Shown here: positions 17,357 through 26,765 of the stretch, piece by piece | How positions within the stretch are numbered: the stretch's first letter is position 1 | Layout of the letters: each line of letters opens with the position of its first letter | Source: CAKRJP01 sp963634745 | Lineage (GTDB): Bacteria; Bacillota; Clostridia; Lachnospirales; Lachnospiraceae | Direction of reading: 5' to 3' | Length of the DNA stretch: 64,000 nt | Assembly: GCA_963634745.1 (NCBI GenBank) | Contig: CAVHCX010000016.1 | Span: 1-64,000, forward strand | Position numbers and translations under genes: made by a program | Notes under the pieces: generated by a model | The model's database searches: none | What the model was told of the DNA's origin: nothing | Seen by the model: the letters and a program-made list of their open reading frames with translations, nothing else

Positions 17357-18328
17357 CTATCCGAAAAGAATTTCTCTCACCGCCGCCTGGTAAGCTTCCA
17401 TTTTTTCTGCCTTTTTAATCTTCTTTAATTCTTTCTCGCATCCCGGAAATTGTTTTCCCAAGTAATACCATACTTCCTTCATCTTATAGAGTACCGGCCT
17501 CTGTCCGGAACAGATCTTTTGATATTCTTCCTGTAGGGCATTCAAAAATTCTTCTAATAAGGAGGGGTCTATTTTGTCCCTCAAGGCAAGCTCTCCAGTG
17601 GTCTCTTCGAGAATCCCGTCGCGGGTCTTTTTAGAAATTTCTTCCAGCAAAATGGGATTTCCCACTATGCCTCGCCCTATCATAATCTTCTCTATCCTTG
17701 GAAATTTTTCTCTGAAATTTTCTACATCTTCTTTACTAAAGAGGTCGCCGTTGTAGCAAATGGGTAAGTCACAATGGCTGACAGCATAGGAAAATGCGTC
17801 CAAATCCGGATGGTTCTTATAAAAATCCTGTTGAACCCTGGGATGAATAATCAGCTCCTCTATGGGATACTGCTTGTAAATCTCAAGGATTTCCGGGAAT
17901 TCTTCGGATGAGAGCTTTCCGATCCGAGTCTTTATAGAGATCTTCACATCTGTCCCTCTGTAAATTTCATCCAGGAAGCGGTTAAGTTCCCTAGGCTTTG
18001 CCAAAAAGCCGGACCCTCTATATTTACTAACCACGGTTTTAGAGGGGCATCCCAGATTTAAATTCACTTCCCGGTAGCCAAATTCCTCTAATTTCTTTAC
18101 GGTTCGAAGAAAGTCCTGGCTATTATTGGTAAGGATCTGGGGCACTACATACATCCCTTTTTGGGTCGCAGGGTCGATCTCTCTTAATTCACTGCTATTA
18201 AAGCCCTTCTTTAGATGGGGCACCAAAAAAGGAGTGAAATACTTATCAAAGGGCAAAAAATAAGCGTGGTAGACACGCCTAAAAACTTCCGTCGTCACTC
18301 CCTCCATGGGAGCCATATAATATTCCAT
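17357..18328 (-). CDS. tRNA-dihydrouridine synthase family protein (DusC-like)
   Basis: An FMN-dependent TIM-barrel enzyme that reduces uridine to dihydrouridine in tRNA loops. The N-terminus MEYYMAPMEGVT, the NLNLGCPSKTV motif with the expected catalytic Cys, KTRIGK, and the phosphate-binding YNGDLF and MIGRGIVGNP are all present. The GCPSKTV form is closest to DusC, but the target uridine cannot be assigned. Its length of 323 residues is normal. Its ATG overlaps the stop of the upstream GNAT gene by one base (TAATG), so the two are translationally coupled. Confidence 0.9.
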   Translation of the reverse strand: MEYYMAPMEGVTTEVFRRVYHAYFLPFDKYFTPFLVPHLKKGFNSSELREIDPATQKGMYVVPQILTNNSQDFLRTVKKLEEFGYREVNLNLGCPSKTVVSKYRGSGFLAKPRELNRFLDEIYRGTDVKISIKTRIGKLSSEEFPEILEIYKQYPIEELIIHPRVQQDFYKNHPDLDAFSYAVSHCDLPICYNGDLFSKEDVENFREKFPRIEKIMIGRGIVGNPILLEEISKKTRDGILEETTGELALRDKIDPSLLEEFLNALQEEYQKICSGQRPVLYKMKEVWYYLGKQFPGCEKELKKIKKAEKMEAYQAAVREILFG

Positions 18329-18870
18329 TATGCTTCCTCACATTTCACCGCATTTTTTAGCAAGCGCTCAAAGCCGATCCGCCGTTCTCCTTTTTCCGGT
18401 CCGACTGCTAAATAAATATCTCCACAGGCTATAAATCCCGCCTTTTTTAAGGCATGCTGCATAGGAATATTGCCCGGATGGGTATCAATTCTGACAGAGG
18501 AAAATCCATCCCTTTCTGCCATAGAAAAACCATTGGCAAACATTTGCCCGGCAAGGCCCTTTCCCTTGCATCCGTCAGCCACAATGACCCGGTGCATGGA
18601 AGCATAGGGCCCGTCCGTAAGCCAAGTTCCGTTTTCAATGATGCCATAAGATACATCCGGCGTTACCTGGTAGGCGAAGGCTCCTAAAATCTTCTCATCC
18701 TCCAAGGCTACATAGGCCATCCCTTGATCCACATCCTCCTGCCAGTTTAAGAGACTTGGATATCCGGTCTGCCACTGGTCAAGCCCCAGGCCCTTAAGCT
18801 GAGCCTTGGCCATATTCGTAATCTCCCAGATCCTGGCAAGATCTTCTTTCTCTGCTTTTCTAAAATCCAT
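18328..18870 (-). CDS. GNAT family N-acetyltransferase
   Basis: A 180-residue GNAT-fold protein. The acetyl-CoA site shows as VIVADGCKGKGLAGQMFANG, with the pyrophosphate loop CKGKGLAG. The C-terminal FSSVRIDTHPGNIPMQHALK plus KKAGFIACGDIYL is the usual late region. It resembles the general cytoplasmic acyltransferases that act on small amines or amino acids; the substrate is unknown. It is transcribed upstream of, and overlaps by one base, the Dus gene. Confidence 0.88.
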   Translation of the reverse strand: MDFRKAEKEDLARIWEITNMAKAQLKGLGLDQWQTGYPSLLNWQEDVDQGMAYVALEDEKILGAFAYQVTPDVSYGIIENGTWLTDGPYASMHRVIVADGCKGKGLAGQMFANGFSMAERDGFSSVRIDTHPGNIPMQHALKKAGFIACGDIYLAVGPEKGERRIGFERLLKNAVKCEEA

Positions 18871-18896
18871 AAAAAACCTTTCGACAAAATCATTTA

Positions 18897-19544
18897 TTAG
18901 AGGCCAGCCAGCCCATCTAATTTATCCTTGCACAGATAATTAAATAAGGCGATGACTCTTCCCACTCCTATCATAGCACATACTGTACCGATTCCGATAG
19001 CCACCAAATGTCCGGTGCATACAAATCCAATGGCACAGGTAATAGCAACACTAATAAGGTCTATCACATTCTTTCCAAATCCCATATCTTTATGAAGGGC
19101 ATCTCCCACGGTCTTGGCCAGGCCATCTGCAGGGTTTGGAACAATCTTCATATTCACTGTCATAGCCGCCCCCACTGCGGTGATTACAATCGCTGCCAGC
19201 AGGACTATAAATTTCTGCAAAAAAGTCTCCGGATGAAGCACGATCACCTTCTCAAACAAATTCAAAAAAGAAGTAAAGGCTATACAAACTGCAATCTGCA
19301 AGGCATCCTTCCACTCACTATTCTTTCCCTTGATGGCAAATTGCAGGATCACCTGAATTACATATACAATGAAAGTTATAAGAGCAAAATTTAAAGTCCA
19401 AATCGACGAAATACTGTATGGCACGGATATAATCGGGGATACCCCCAGGGTCGTCTCGGTATTTAGGACGATGCCCAGAGCAAGGATCATAAGCCCCACC
19501 ATATAGATCCCAAAGCGCCAAAAAATTTTACTATTTATTTTCAT
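18897..19544 (-). CDS. YczE/YyaS/YitT-type integral membrane protein
   Basis: A 215-residue protein with five or six hydrophobic helices. It opens with a helix ending VLNTETTLGVSPIISVPYSIS, a hallmark of the YczE/YitT-like families. A second conserved-looking region is MTVNMKIVPNPADGLAKTVGDAL. The function is unknown; transport of small molecules has been suggested for relatives. The gene lies 26 bases upstream of the GNAT gene on the same strand. A second protein of equal length and the same family occurs at 36291-36938. Confidence 0.85.
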   Translation of the reverse strand: MKINSKIFWRFGIYMVGLMILALGIVLNTETTLGVSPIISVPYSISSIWTLNFALITFIVYVIQVILQFAIKGKNSEWKDALQIAVCIAFTSFLNLFEKVIVLHPETFLQKFIVLLAAIVITAVGAAMTVNMKIVPNPADGLAKTVGDALHKDMGFGKNVIDLISVAITCAIGFVCTGHLVAIGIGTVCAMIGVGRVIALFNYLCKDKLDGLAGL

Positions 19545-19614
19545 AAGCTATCAATCCCTTTCCTGCCCATTCTACGTTTAATCGCAGTCTGAGCACTGTG
19601 TATTATAACACAAA

Positions 19615-19635
19615 GAGCTGCCAAATCGGCAGCTC
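19615..19635 (-). terminator. hairpin after the NSS transporter gene
   Basis: GAGCTGCC (19615-19622) pairs with GGCAGCTC (19628-19635). The minus strand continues TTTGTGTTAT, a weak T run, so termination may be partial. Confidence 0.55.
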
Positions 19636-19711
19636 CCATCCATACTTCTTTTTATAAGTTATCATGCGTTTTTTCTATCACAAATAGCTTCTATCCCCGG
19701 TCCCTTATGCC

Positions 19712-21082
19712 TTAAGAAAAGAATTTGTCGTAGATTCCAAAAGCAAAAATAAATAGTACAATCAGTGGCAAGATATAGGTCAGATAAAAACGCATCCAAT
19801 CCTTCACCTTGATACCCTGACCGGCATTTGCCTCCTTTTTATAATTTTCCCATCCCCAGCCATGCTTGCTGACGCAAAAGAGCAAATAAACCAAGGAGCC
19901 TAAGGGCAGGAAGAGATTGCTTACCAAGAAATCTTCAAAGTCTAAGATGGCACCGCCAAAGACCGCAAAGATATCAGAACTCCATACATTGTAGCCCAAA
20001 ACGCAAGGAACAGATAAAAGGAAGATCAATACCAGGTTGACCAGACTGGATTTCTTACGACTCCAGCCTGTAAGTTCCATGCCGCAGCAGATGATATTTT
20101 CAAATACTGCCAGCACCGTAGACAAGGCAGCAAAGGACATGAATAAGAAAAAGAGGCTTCCCCACAGACGTCCCAAAAACATATTTGCAAAAATATTAGG
20201 CAGAGTAATAAAAATAAGGCTGGGCCCCGAGGTCTGGTCCACATGGTAGGTAAAACATGCCGGGAAGATAATAAGGCCTGCTGTAATGGCCACAAAGGTA
20301 TCCAAAATTACCACTCGCACAGATTCTCCCAAGAGGGTATGTTCTTTTCCGATATAGCTTCCAAAAATAGCCATGGCACCTACTCCCAGGCTCAAGGTAA
20401 AGAAGGCCTGGTTCATGGCAGATACCAAGGTATTGATCACACCTACTTCTTTCATACGGCCAAAATCCGGGATCAGATAAAAGGAAAGACCTTCCTTGGC
20501 CCCGTCCATAAAGAAGCTATTAATTGCTAAAATTACCATGATCAACAAAAGCGCGATCATCATAACCTTAGTAACACGTTCCAGTCCATTTTGAAGTCCC
20601 ATCATACAGACCAAGATACCGATGACAACCACCAGGGCCATCCAAAACATCATAACTTTTGGATTTCCCAGCATGTCTGTAAATCGCCCTGCTATGGCAT
20701 CCGCATCTAGGCCCGCAAGCTCTCCCATGGCTGTCTGATAGAAATAGTAGAGCATCCAGCCGGAAACGGTAGTATAAAACATCATAAGCAGATAGCAGCC
20801 CACCAAGGTAAAGCCCCCGTGAATATGCCATTTTTGTCCCGGCTTTTCCAGGGCCTGATAGGCTTTTACCGGACTTTTTTGGCTGGCACGGCCTACAGAA
20901 AATTCCATACTAAGAATCGGCAGTCCCAAAATCACCAGGAAGATCAGGTAGAATAATACAAAAGCTCCTCCCCCTCCCTGTCCTGCAATATAAGGAAATT
21001 TCCAAACATTTCCAATCCCGATTGCACATCCTGCCGACAGTAAAATAAATCCCAAGCGGGATCCTAATTTTTCTCTTTCCAT
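19712..21082 (-). CDS. NSS family sodium-dependent transporter
   Basis: A 456-residue member of the neurotransmitter:sodium symporter family (LeuT fold) with about eleven hydrophobic helices. Helix 1 shows the classic unwound substrate and Na+ site GCAIGIGNVWKFPYIAGQ, followed by GLPILSMEFSVGR. Bacterial relatives import amino acids such as leucine, alanine or tryptophan; the substrate here is not predictable. It stands alone between a hairpin downstream and the glycosyltransferase operon upstream. Confidence 0.93.
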   Translation of the reverse strand: MEREKLGSRLGFILLSAGCAIGIGNVWKFPYIAGQGGGGAFVLFYLIFLVILGLPILSMEFSVGRASQKSPVKAYQALEKPGQKWHIHGGFTLVGCYLLMMFYTTVSGWMLYYFYQTAMGELAGLDADAIAGRFTDMLGNPKVMMFWMALVVVIGILVCMMGLQNGLERVTKVMMIALLLIMVILAINSFFMDGAKEGLSFYLIPDFGRMKEVGVINTLVSAMNQAFFTLSLGVGAMAIFGSYIGKEHTLLGESVRVVILDTFVAITAGLIIFPACFTYHVDQTSGPSLIFITLPNIFANMFLGRLWGSLFFLFMSFAALSTVLAVFENIICCGMELTGWSRKKSSLVNLVLIFLLSVPCVLGYNVWSSDIFAVFGGAILDFEDFLVSNLFLPLGSLVYLLFCVSKHGWGWENYKKEANAGQGIKVKDWMRFYLTYILPLIVLFIFAFGIYDKFFS

Positions 21083-21154
21083 TTTTTAAGTCCCCCAAAC
21101 TCATTTTTCATGTCTATGATTGACACATTCCTTAAACTTTCCTCCTTTATATCT

Positions 21155-22129
21155 TTATCCCATCAGAACATAAAGCAGGTCCATTCCCTTATTCTTAAGC
21201 TTTTTAATTTCCCCATAATAAGGACTTCTCATTTGCCCCAAAAGCTTTAAAAGATTACGCTCTTCTAAATATTCGATATGCTTTCCATAAAAGCTTATTT
21301 TTTCATCATAATACTTCTTTCGTCTGTTATAAAATTCCGGGTCCGACTCCCTAAGGGCAAGAAGCATCTGCCTTCCATCCACCGCAAGTATGGTCCTGGT
21401 CTCCAGCCGATTTCGGGTTCGCATCTTCTCCAAAAAATTCATATTGGTCTTTTGAACACCAATGGTATTTTTTTCGTGAAGCCGATAGTAAAACAGGGAA
21501 ACATTCCAAAAATACATAGCATCCTGCCTTGCCGCCGTAAAATTAATCAAATAATCATGGGCTACATGGGTGGAAAAATGGTCCACCACCCAGTCCTTTA
21601 ATTCCTTACGAAGGGCCAGGGCGCAACCCTGAAAAAAGTTATGATTATAATATTCCTCAAAGGATACCTTCACGCAGGCTCCCTTAGGCACTTCCTTTAG
21701 GTAAAGGTTATTATTGGACTTTCCCCTCTCAGGCACTACAGGATTTTTCTCCCCCTTCCCATCAATATAAGTAAAGGAAGTAGCCAGGACCTGGATCTGT
21801 GGCATCTCTTTCATTTTATCCAGCATAAGCTCTACTTTTTTCTTTTTCCAGACATCGTCCTGATCACAAAGGAAAATATAATCCCCCTTACAAAGGGACA
21901 TGGCTTTTTTGAAATTAAGACGGTAGCCGAGGTTGGAATTATTTTCAAAGAGACGGATCCTGTCCGGAAATTTTTCTTCATATTCCTTAAGAATCTCCAC
22001 AGTGCCATCGGTGGATCCGTCATCACAAATGATGACTTCATCCACCGGAAGACTTTGATTTAAAATAGAGTCCAACTGCTCTCTTATGTAAAGCTGCCCA
22101 TTATAAGTTGTCATTGCCACGGAAATCAT
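21155..22129 (-). CDS. family 2 glycosyltransferase
   Basis: A 324-residue cytoplasmic GT2 (GT-A fold) enzyme. Nucleotide-sugar and metal-binding motifs are VIICDDGSTDGTVEIL and FLCDQDDVW. The form MISVAMTTYNG...DQDDVW is typical of rhamnosyl- and related transferases of surface polysaccharide clusters. The specific sugar is unknown. It is the last gene of a four-gene cluster (ABC ATPase, permease, dual glycosyltransferase, this gene) and starts 11 bases after its neighbour. Confidence 0.93.
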   Translation of the reverse strand: MISVAMTTYNGQLYIREQLDSILNQSLPVDEVIICDDGSTDGTVEILKEYEEKFPDRIRLFENNSNLGYRLNFKKAMSLCKGDYIFLCDQDDVWKKKKVELMLDKMKEMPQIQVLATSFTYIDGKGEKNPVVPERGKSNNNLYLKEVPKGACVKVSFEEYYNHNFFQGCALALRKELKDWVVDHFSTHVAHDYLINFTAARQDAMYFWNVSLFYYRLHEKNTIGVQKTNMNFLEKMRTRNRLETRTILAVDGRQMLLALRESDPEFYNRRKKYYDEKISFYGKHIEYLEERNLLKLLGQMRSPYYGEIKKLKNKGMDLLYVLMG

Positions 22130-22139
22130 ATGATTTATT

Positions 22140-24635
22140 TTAATTCTCCTTTAATTTATATCCACCAATATCCAGGCTTAAATTCGGATTGTAATATGGG
22201 TCTCCATCGGTTAGGATTGTCCGCCACCGATTTTCAAAATAAGAGATCTCGCCATTAAATCGATCCAACTTGTCATAATTATTCTCACTGCCTCGAGACT
22301 TGGATTCAAAATGATAAAGCTCGCAGTAAGGATTATATACGATCTTGTATCCTGCCTCTCTGATCTTCAGGCAGAAATCAATATCATTAAAGGCCACCTT
22401 CAAATCCTCATTCAGGCCACCCACTTCATCATATACAGAGGCCTTCACCATAAGGCAGGCTGCCGTTACCGCACTGATATCCTGCTGGCAGGCAACTCTT
22501 GCAAAATATCCCAAATCCTCTTTTCTTTGATTTGCAAAACTATGACCTGCGATTCCCTGCATTCCAATCACGACCCCGCCGTGCTGGATGGTATCATCCG
22601 GATAGTAAAGCCTTGCCCCTACCGCTCCTACATCCGAGCGCATGCAAAATCCCAAGAGTTCTTCAATATCGTTCTCATTAATAATCTCTGTGTCATTATT
22701 AAGGAGCAGCAAATACTCTCCTTTTGCAAATCCACGGCCGAAGTTATTAATAGCCGAATAATTAAATTCGCCCTCCCAATATACCACTTTAGCCTTGGGA
22801 TTTGCTGCCTCAAGCTTCTTGTAATAAGCAAAGGTTTCTTGCTCGGTACTATTATTCTCGATAATGATATATTCTATATTCTTGTAACTACACTTTGTCT
22901 CTATAGACTGGATACAGCGGTCCAAGTCCTCAATATGGTCCTTGTTCGGAATCAGAATAGAAACCAGGGGTTCTGACTGTAGGATATATTTTACCCGGTA
23001 GATTCCAAGGGCCGGTCCATGTTCCACTTCCACAGGAATTTCCTTTTTCTTAAAGTAATCTTCCACAGCACGTTTTCCTGCCTCAAAGGCATACATCTTA
23101 CTCTCCGGATTACCGGCTGTAGAATTCTCATGAATCCTCCAGTGGTAGATCACTCTCGGAATATGGTAAATATGGTCTTCCCCTGCCGCATCACTTAGAC
23201 GGAGTACAAATTCAAAATCCTGCGCCCCATCATAGGCCCCATCCAACTGTCCAACCTTGTCGATCAAGCTTTTTTTCACCAAAAGAAAATGACAAATATA
23301 ATTATTGTTTAAAAGAAGGTCATAGTTAAAATCCGGTTTAAAATGGGGATTAAAGAACTTAGAGCCATCGGAGTTCATCTTATCCTCATCGGAATAGATC
23401 ATAAGGGCATCCGGGTGTTCGTTATATAATTTAATATTTTCATAAAGAGCATCCGGCGTCAGGGTATCATCATGATCATATAGGGCAATGAAATCACCGG
23501 TGGCCAAGTCCATAGCCTTATTCATATTTCCGGCAATTCCATAATTTTCTGCAAGCCTGGTAAAACGGATCTTCTCATTGTCTCCATAGTGGTCTCTTAC
23601 ATAAGTTTCAACCTGATCATCCGTGCTTCCATCTGCAATACAAAGCTCCCAATTGCTGTAGCTTTGAGCCTCTACGGTCTCGATCATCTCTTTTAGATAA
23701 ACCATAGGCGTATTAAAAGTAGCAACAATGATACTTACCTTTGGTGTCAAAGCAAAGTGAATGCTTCGCTGTTCCTCTAACTGGTCTTCTGTAACAAGCT
23801 GGATCCTTGCCCAGGTATCATAATCGATCTCGTCGGTAGACTTTCCTTTGATAATTCTTCGAAGGAACTGCTTTCCTCCATGATTTTTAAAATAGGCCCC
23901 TGCCTTTTTTAAATTCTTAGGATTAACCTGGCGAGTCAAGGATAGAAACCTAGCAGCCAAGCCCGGCTGGTCTTCATTTAGTAAAGTACCACATTTTTTC
24001 AGATCAAAGACCCGTTCCATGCCATCGCTTTTAATATGTAAATAATACTGGGCATTTTTCTCCCCCTTAAAGGCAATATAAAAGCCACTGCGTCTCCTAT
24101 ATTCATCAGGAAAATCCATACGCTGCAGCATCCGGAAGGTATAGCGAATAGATTCTCCCGATGCGTCATGCAGCTCATATTCCACCTCTGACTCTTTTAA
24201 AGAGTAGGCCCATCCCATTACCGAATGAAGCTCGCTCTTTTCGTCGTAGCCAACCCCTCCTACTTCGCATTCGATATAGGAATTATCTTCTAATTTCTTG
24301 ATCTGTTTCTGATTAAACTTTCTTAATAAAATTCGGTCCTTAGAGGTTTTTCCATAAATGGCCATCGTTTTTATATCCACGCCCTTGGTGTCTACCTTCA
24401 CCTCAAAGCCCGAATTTTTAGCTGAGTAGGCCAGCTTATAAATACGAATCAAATCTTTTCTGTCATAGCGGTCATTGGTCAGACATTCTGCCTTCTTTCC
24501 ATCAAGCTCCACTTCAATCGCCACAGACTCGTTGTCGTGAGAAAAAATCCAACCTACAATTTCAATATAGTGTAGGTCTCCTATATTTTTATAGTGAAAT
24601 TTATCAATGGCAAATTCGCATTGTCCTTTTTTCAT
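22140..24635 (-). CDS. two-domain GT2 glycosyltransferase with two N-terminal beta-modules
   Basis: An 831-residue protein. Residues about 1-230 form two copies of an accessory module with the pattern hhGWxxS ... RxD ... GF (IVGWIFS...DRKDLIRIY...SGFEV, then VMGWAYS...QRMDFPDEY...SGFYI). Next is a first GT2 domain (KVSIIVATFNTP, CIADGSTDD, ALYDHDDTLT) and then a second (LVSILIPNKDH, IIENNSTEQ, LLLLNNDTEI, DIDFCLKIREAGY). Proteins with paired GT2 domains build repeating polysaccharides such as rhamnans. The ABC ATPase in this cluster ends in a related module, so enzyme and exporter may recognise the same glycan. The start at 24635 has GGAG 7 bases upstream; an earlier Met would overlap the permease gene. 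Confidence 0.92.
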   Translation of the reverse strand: MKKGQCEFAIDKFHYKNIGDLHYIEIVGWIFSHDNESVAIEVELDGKKAECLTNDRYDRKDLIRIYKLAYSAKNSGFEVKVDTKGVDIKTMAIYGKTSKDRILLRKFNQKQIKKLEDNSYIECEVGGVGYDEKSELHSVMGWAYSLKESEVEYELHDASGESIRYTFRMLQRMDFPDEYRRRSGFYIAFKGEKNAQYYLHIKSDGMERVFDLKKCGTLLNEDQPGLAARFLSLTRQVNPKNLKKAGAYFKNHGGKQFLRRIIKGKSTDEIDYDTWARIQLVTEDQLEEQRSIHFALTPKVSIIVATFNTPMVYLKEMIETVEAQSYSNWELCIADGSTDDQVETYVRDHYGDNEKIRFTRLAENYGIAGNMNKAMDLATGDFIALYDHDDTLTPDALYENIKLYNEHPDALMIYSDEDKMNSDGSKFFNPHFKPDFNYDLLLNNNYICHFLLVKKSLIDKVGQLDGAYDGAQDFEFVLRLSDAAGEDHIYHIPRVIYHWRIHENSTAGNPESKMYAFEAGKRAVEDYFKKKEIPVEVEHGPALGIYRVKYILQSEPLVSILIPNKDHIEDLDRCIQSIETKCSYKNIEYIIIENNSTEQETFAYYKKLEAANPKAKVVYWEGEFNYSAINNFGRGFAKGEYLLLLNNDTEIINENDIEELLGFCMRSDVGAVGARLYYPDDTIQHGGVVIGMQGIAGHSFANQRKEDLGYFARVACQQDISAVTAACLMVKASVYDEVGGLNEDLKVAFNDIDFCLKIREAGYKIVYNPYCELYHFESKSRGSENNYDKLDRFNGEISYFENRWRTILTDGDPYYNPNLSLDIGGYKLKEN

Positions 24636-24636
24636 A

Positions 24637-25413
24637 CTACATCTCCTCTGCAAATCCAAACTCTAATTTCTTAAATATAGCATATCCAAGCACCAGGATA
24701 GCTGCGGACAAAATTGCTACAATCCCAAGCTGCAGTCCATCCGGCCATTCATGGTAAAGGAAAATATCCCGGTAAGAATTAATAATAATAGTCAGGGGAT
24801 TTAAACTGATTAGCTGGAATAAAATTCCGGCTCCTGAGAACATGTCCAGACTATAAAGTACCGGTGTTCCATAAAATCCCATATTTAAAATAAATCCAAC
24901 AATAAATTCTGTATCCTGCACATAAACATTTACAGCCGCCAAAATAAAGGCAATTCCCATGGAAAGGGCTGCCTGAATCACAGCAATTAGCGGAAGCAAG
25001 ATAATGTGATAAGAAATTCCCGCTCCTGTTCCTATACAAAAGATAACTACAATAATGCAGGAAATAAAGAAATTCACCATCCCGCTAAGAGTCTGGGAAA
25101 TTACCAAAATTTCCCTGGGAAAATAAACCTTTTTTATAATTCCCGCATTCAGCCTAATACACATGGTACCCTGGTTGATGACTGTAATAAAGAAGGTCCA
25201 GGGAATAATTCCCGTTACCAGATAGCACAAGTAATTGGGGATGCTGGCTCCTCGAAATAGATAAGGAAATACGATCCAGTAAACCACTACCTGAAGAAGG
25301 GGATTCAAAAAAGACCACAAAATTCCGAGAAAAGATCCCTTATATTTTCCTCGAATATCCTTCTTCACATTGGTCTTTAACATTTCTCTATACTTATATA
25401 TTTCTCTAAACAT
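24637..25413 (-). CDS. ABC-2 type polysaccharide export permease (Wzm/TagG/RfbA-like)
   Basis: A 258-residue membrane protein with an amphipathic N-terminus (KKDIRGKYKGSFLGILWSFLNP) and six hydrophobic helices, typical of permeases that export undecaprenyl-linked glycans or teichoic acid. The conserved KGSFLGILWSFLNPLLQ stretch and the final helix LGYAIFKKLEFGFAEEM are family-like. It pairs with the ATPase gene 16 bases upstream. The glycosyltransferases downstream supply the presumed glycan. Whether the product is a wall polysaccharide or a capsule cannot be told. Confidence 0.92.
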   Translation of the reverse strand: MFREIYKYREMLKTNVKKDIRGKYKGSFLGILWSFLNPLLQVVVYWIVFPYLFRGASIPNYLCYLVTGIIPWTFFITVINQGTMCIRLNAGIIKKVYFPREILVISQTLSGMVNFFISCIIVVIFCIGTGAGISYHIILLPLIAVIQAALSMGIAFILAAVNVYVQDTEFIVGFILNMGFYGTPVLYSLDMFSGAGILFQLISLNPLTIIINSYRDIFLYHEWPDGLQLGIVAILSAAILVLGYAIFKKLEFGFAEEM

Positions 25414-25429
25414 ATCCTCTCCTATGCCA

Positions 25430-26563
25430 CTATACTAAAGTAAAACTGATCTCTTTATCTGCCAAAACTTTTCCATTGGATCCAAGAGATTCCATCCGAA
25501 GCACATGTTTGCCCAGTTCTAATCCATCCATGGAAATCTTGGTATTGAATCCAAGCTTGTCCACATCTAAGAAACCTGCATACTCATCAAAAAAGATGTC
25601 ATATACATCCTGTCTGGTCACCGGGCTTAATTCAACTTCTACTTCTTTTTCATCTATATAAAATTTAAGAGTCGCATTTGCATCATTGGACAGGCTCCAT
25701 CCCATCACATCAAAGGCACCCTGCTTTTTCTCCATATTAGAAAAGTCTCTGGGAGCATCAATAGAAAGAGCTCCCTTAAAGGTCAAGCTTCCGCTGTCAA
25801 TGGCACGTTGGATCTTTTCTTTATGATCGATGGCTACCTGTTTTAAATATTGATCGATCACATAAACCGGGTCTCCGTCTAGTCGCACTTCCCCTTGATA
25901 GATCCAAATTGCACGGTGGCACAGTTCCTTTACCACCCCCAAACTATGGGTAACAATCACAATGGTCTTTCCGGAATCTCTCAACTGCTCCAGCTTTGCA
26001 TAGCACTTATCCTGGAAATGTTGGTCTCCGACTGCCAAGATCTCATCGATCAAAAGAATATCCGCATCCACATTGATGGCTACAGAAAAGGCCAGACGCA
26101 TATACATACCGGAAGAATAGGTTCGAATCGGAGTGTCGATAAACTCTCCAAGTTCCGAAAATTCAATAATTTCCTGGATCCTTGCATCAATCTCTGCCCT
26201 GGTTAGCCCAAAGATAGACGCATTAAAATATATATTCTCTCTTCCCGTAAAATCCTCATGGAAGCCTGCCCCAAGCTCAAGCAGAGAAGTCAGCTTCCCA
26301 TGGGTGCTAATACTTCCCTGATTGGGGAAGATAATCTTGGTCATAAGTTTCAACAAGGTAGACTTTCCGGAACCGTTGGTTCCGATTAAGGCTACTGTCT
26401 CTCCCTTACGAATATCCAAATTAATATTCTTTAATACATGATGGTATTCTACATTATTTTTCCCAAATCGAACCAAACGTTCCTTCAAGGTTTTGGACTT
26501 ATCTGATTCTACTTTAAATTTCTTGGACATGTTCCGCACTTCAATCGCGATATTGTCACTCAT
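25430..26563 (-). CDS. polysaccharide export ABC ATPase with C-terminal accessory module (Wzt/TagH-like)
   Basis: A 377-residue protein. Residues about 1-245 are the nucleotide-binding domain: Walker A GTNGSGKSTLLKLM, signature TYSSGMYMRLAFSVAI, Walker B DILLIDEILAVGD and the switch His in VTHSLGVVKEL. Residues about 260-377 are a separate beta-rich module (VMGWSLSNDANATLKFYIDE, then RQDVYDIF and LGFNTKISM). In Wzt proteins a C-terminal domain binds the end of the glycan to be exported; a like role is inferred here. The module resembles the two N-terminal modules of the neighbouring glycosyltransferase. First gene of the operon, divergent from pfp. Confidence 0.92.
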   Translation of the reverse strand: MSDNIAIEVRNMSKKFKVESDKSKTLKERLVRFGKNNVEYHHVLKNINLDIRKGETVALIGTNGSGKSTLLKLMTKIIFPNQGSISTHGKLTSLLELGAGFHEDFTGRENIYFNASIFGLTRAEIDARIQEIIEFSELGEFIDTPIRTYSSGMYMRLAFSVAINVDADILLIDEILAVGDQHFQDKCYAKLEQLRDSGKTIVIVTHSLGVVKELCHRAIWIYQGEVRLDGDPVYVIDQYLKQVAIDHKEKIQRAIDSGSLTFKGALSIDAPRDFSNMEKKQGAFDVMGWSLSNDANATLKFYIDEKEVEVELSPVTRQDVYDIFFDEYAGFLDVDKLGFNTKISMDGLELGKHVLRMESLGSNGKVLADKEISFTLV

Positions 26564-26627
26564 ATATTCTCTACCTCATTTTAATTTTTTGTCTACATTT
26601 CTATAAACTGACAAACTCAGACACTAT

Positions 26628-26633
26628 ATTATA
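26628..26633 (-). promoter_or_regulatory. possible -10 element of the polysaccharide export operon
   Basis: TATAAT on the minus strand lies about 65 bases before the ATPase start. No good -35 hexamer is visible 16-18 bases upstream, so the promoter may be weak or activator dependent. Confidence 0.4.
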
Positions 26634-26683
26634 CACTAATTCCCCAAGAATTACTAGCACTTGAATTTGTTTCCCCTTTTCGG

Positions 26684-26712
26684 TTTACTTTTTTTTTAAA
26701 ATGTATTAAAAT
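26684..26712 (+). promoter_or_regulatory. promoter of pfp
   Basis: TTTACT (26684-26689), a 17-bp spacer that includes a T8 run, and TAAAAT (26707-26712). Transcription would begin near 26719, giving a leader of about 45 bases that carries the GGAG ribosome binding site. Confidence 0.7.
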
Positions 26713-26765
26713 TTTTCTGTACCTAAAAAAGTGCAAAATATTTGAGTAATGAAGGAGATTGAACA

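Noticed and set aside
17357..18328. Apparent loss of the catalytic Cys in the Dus protein (RGSGFLA region)
   Set aside because: In DusC-like enzymes the catalytic Cys is in the GCPSKTV motif, which is intact.
22311..22976. 221-codon plus-strand open frame in the glycosyltransferase gene
   Set aside because: It is antisense, without a start signal or protein similarity.
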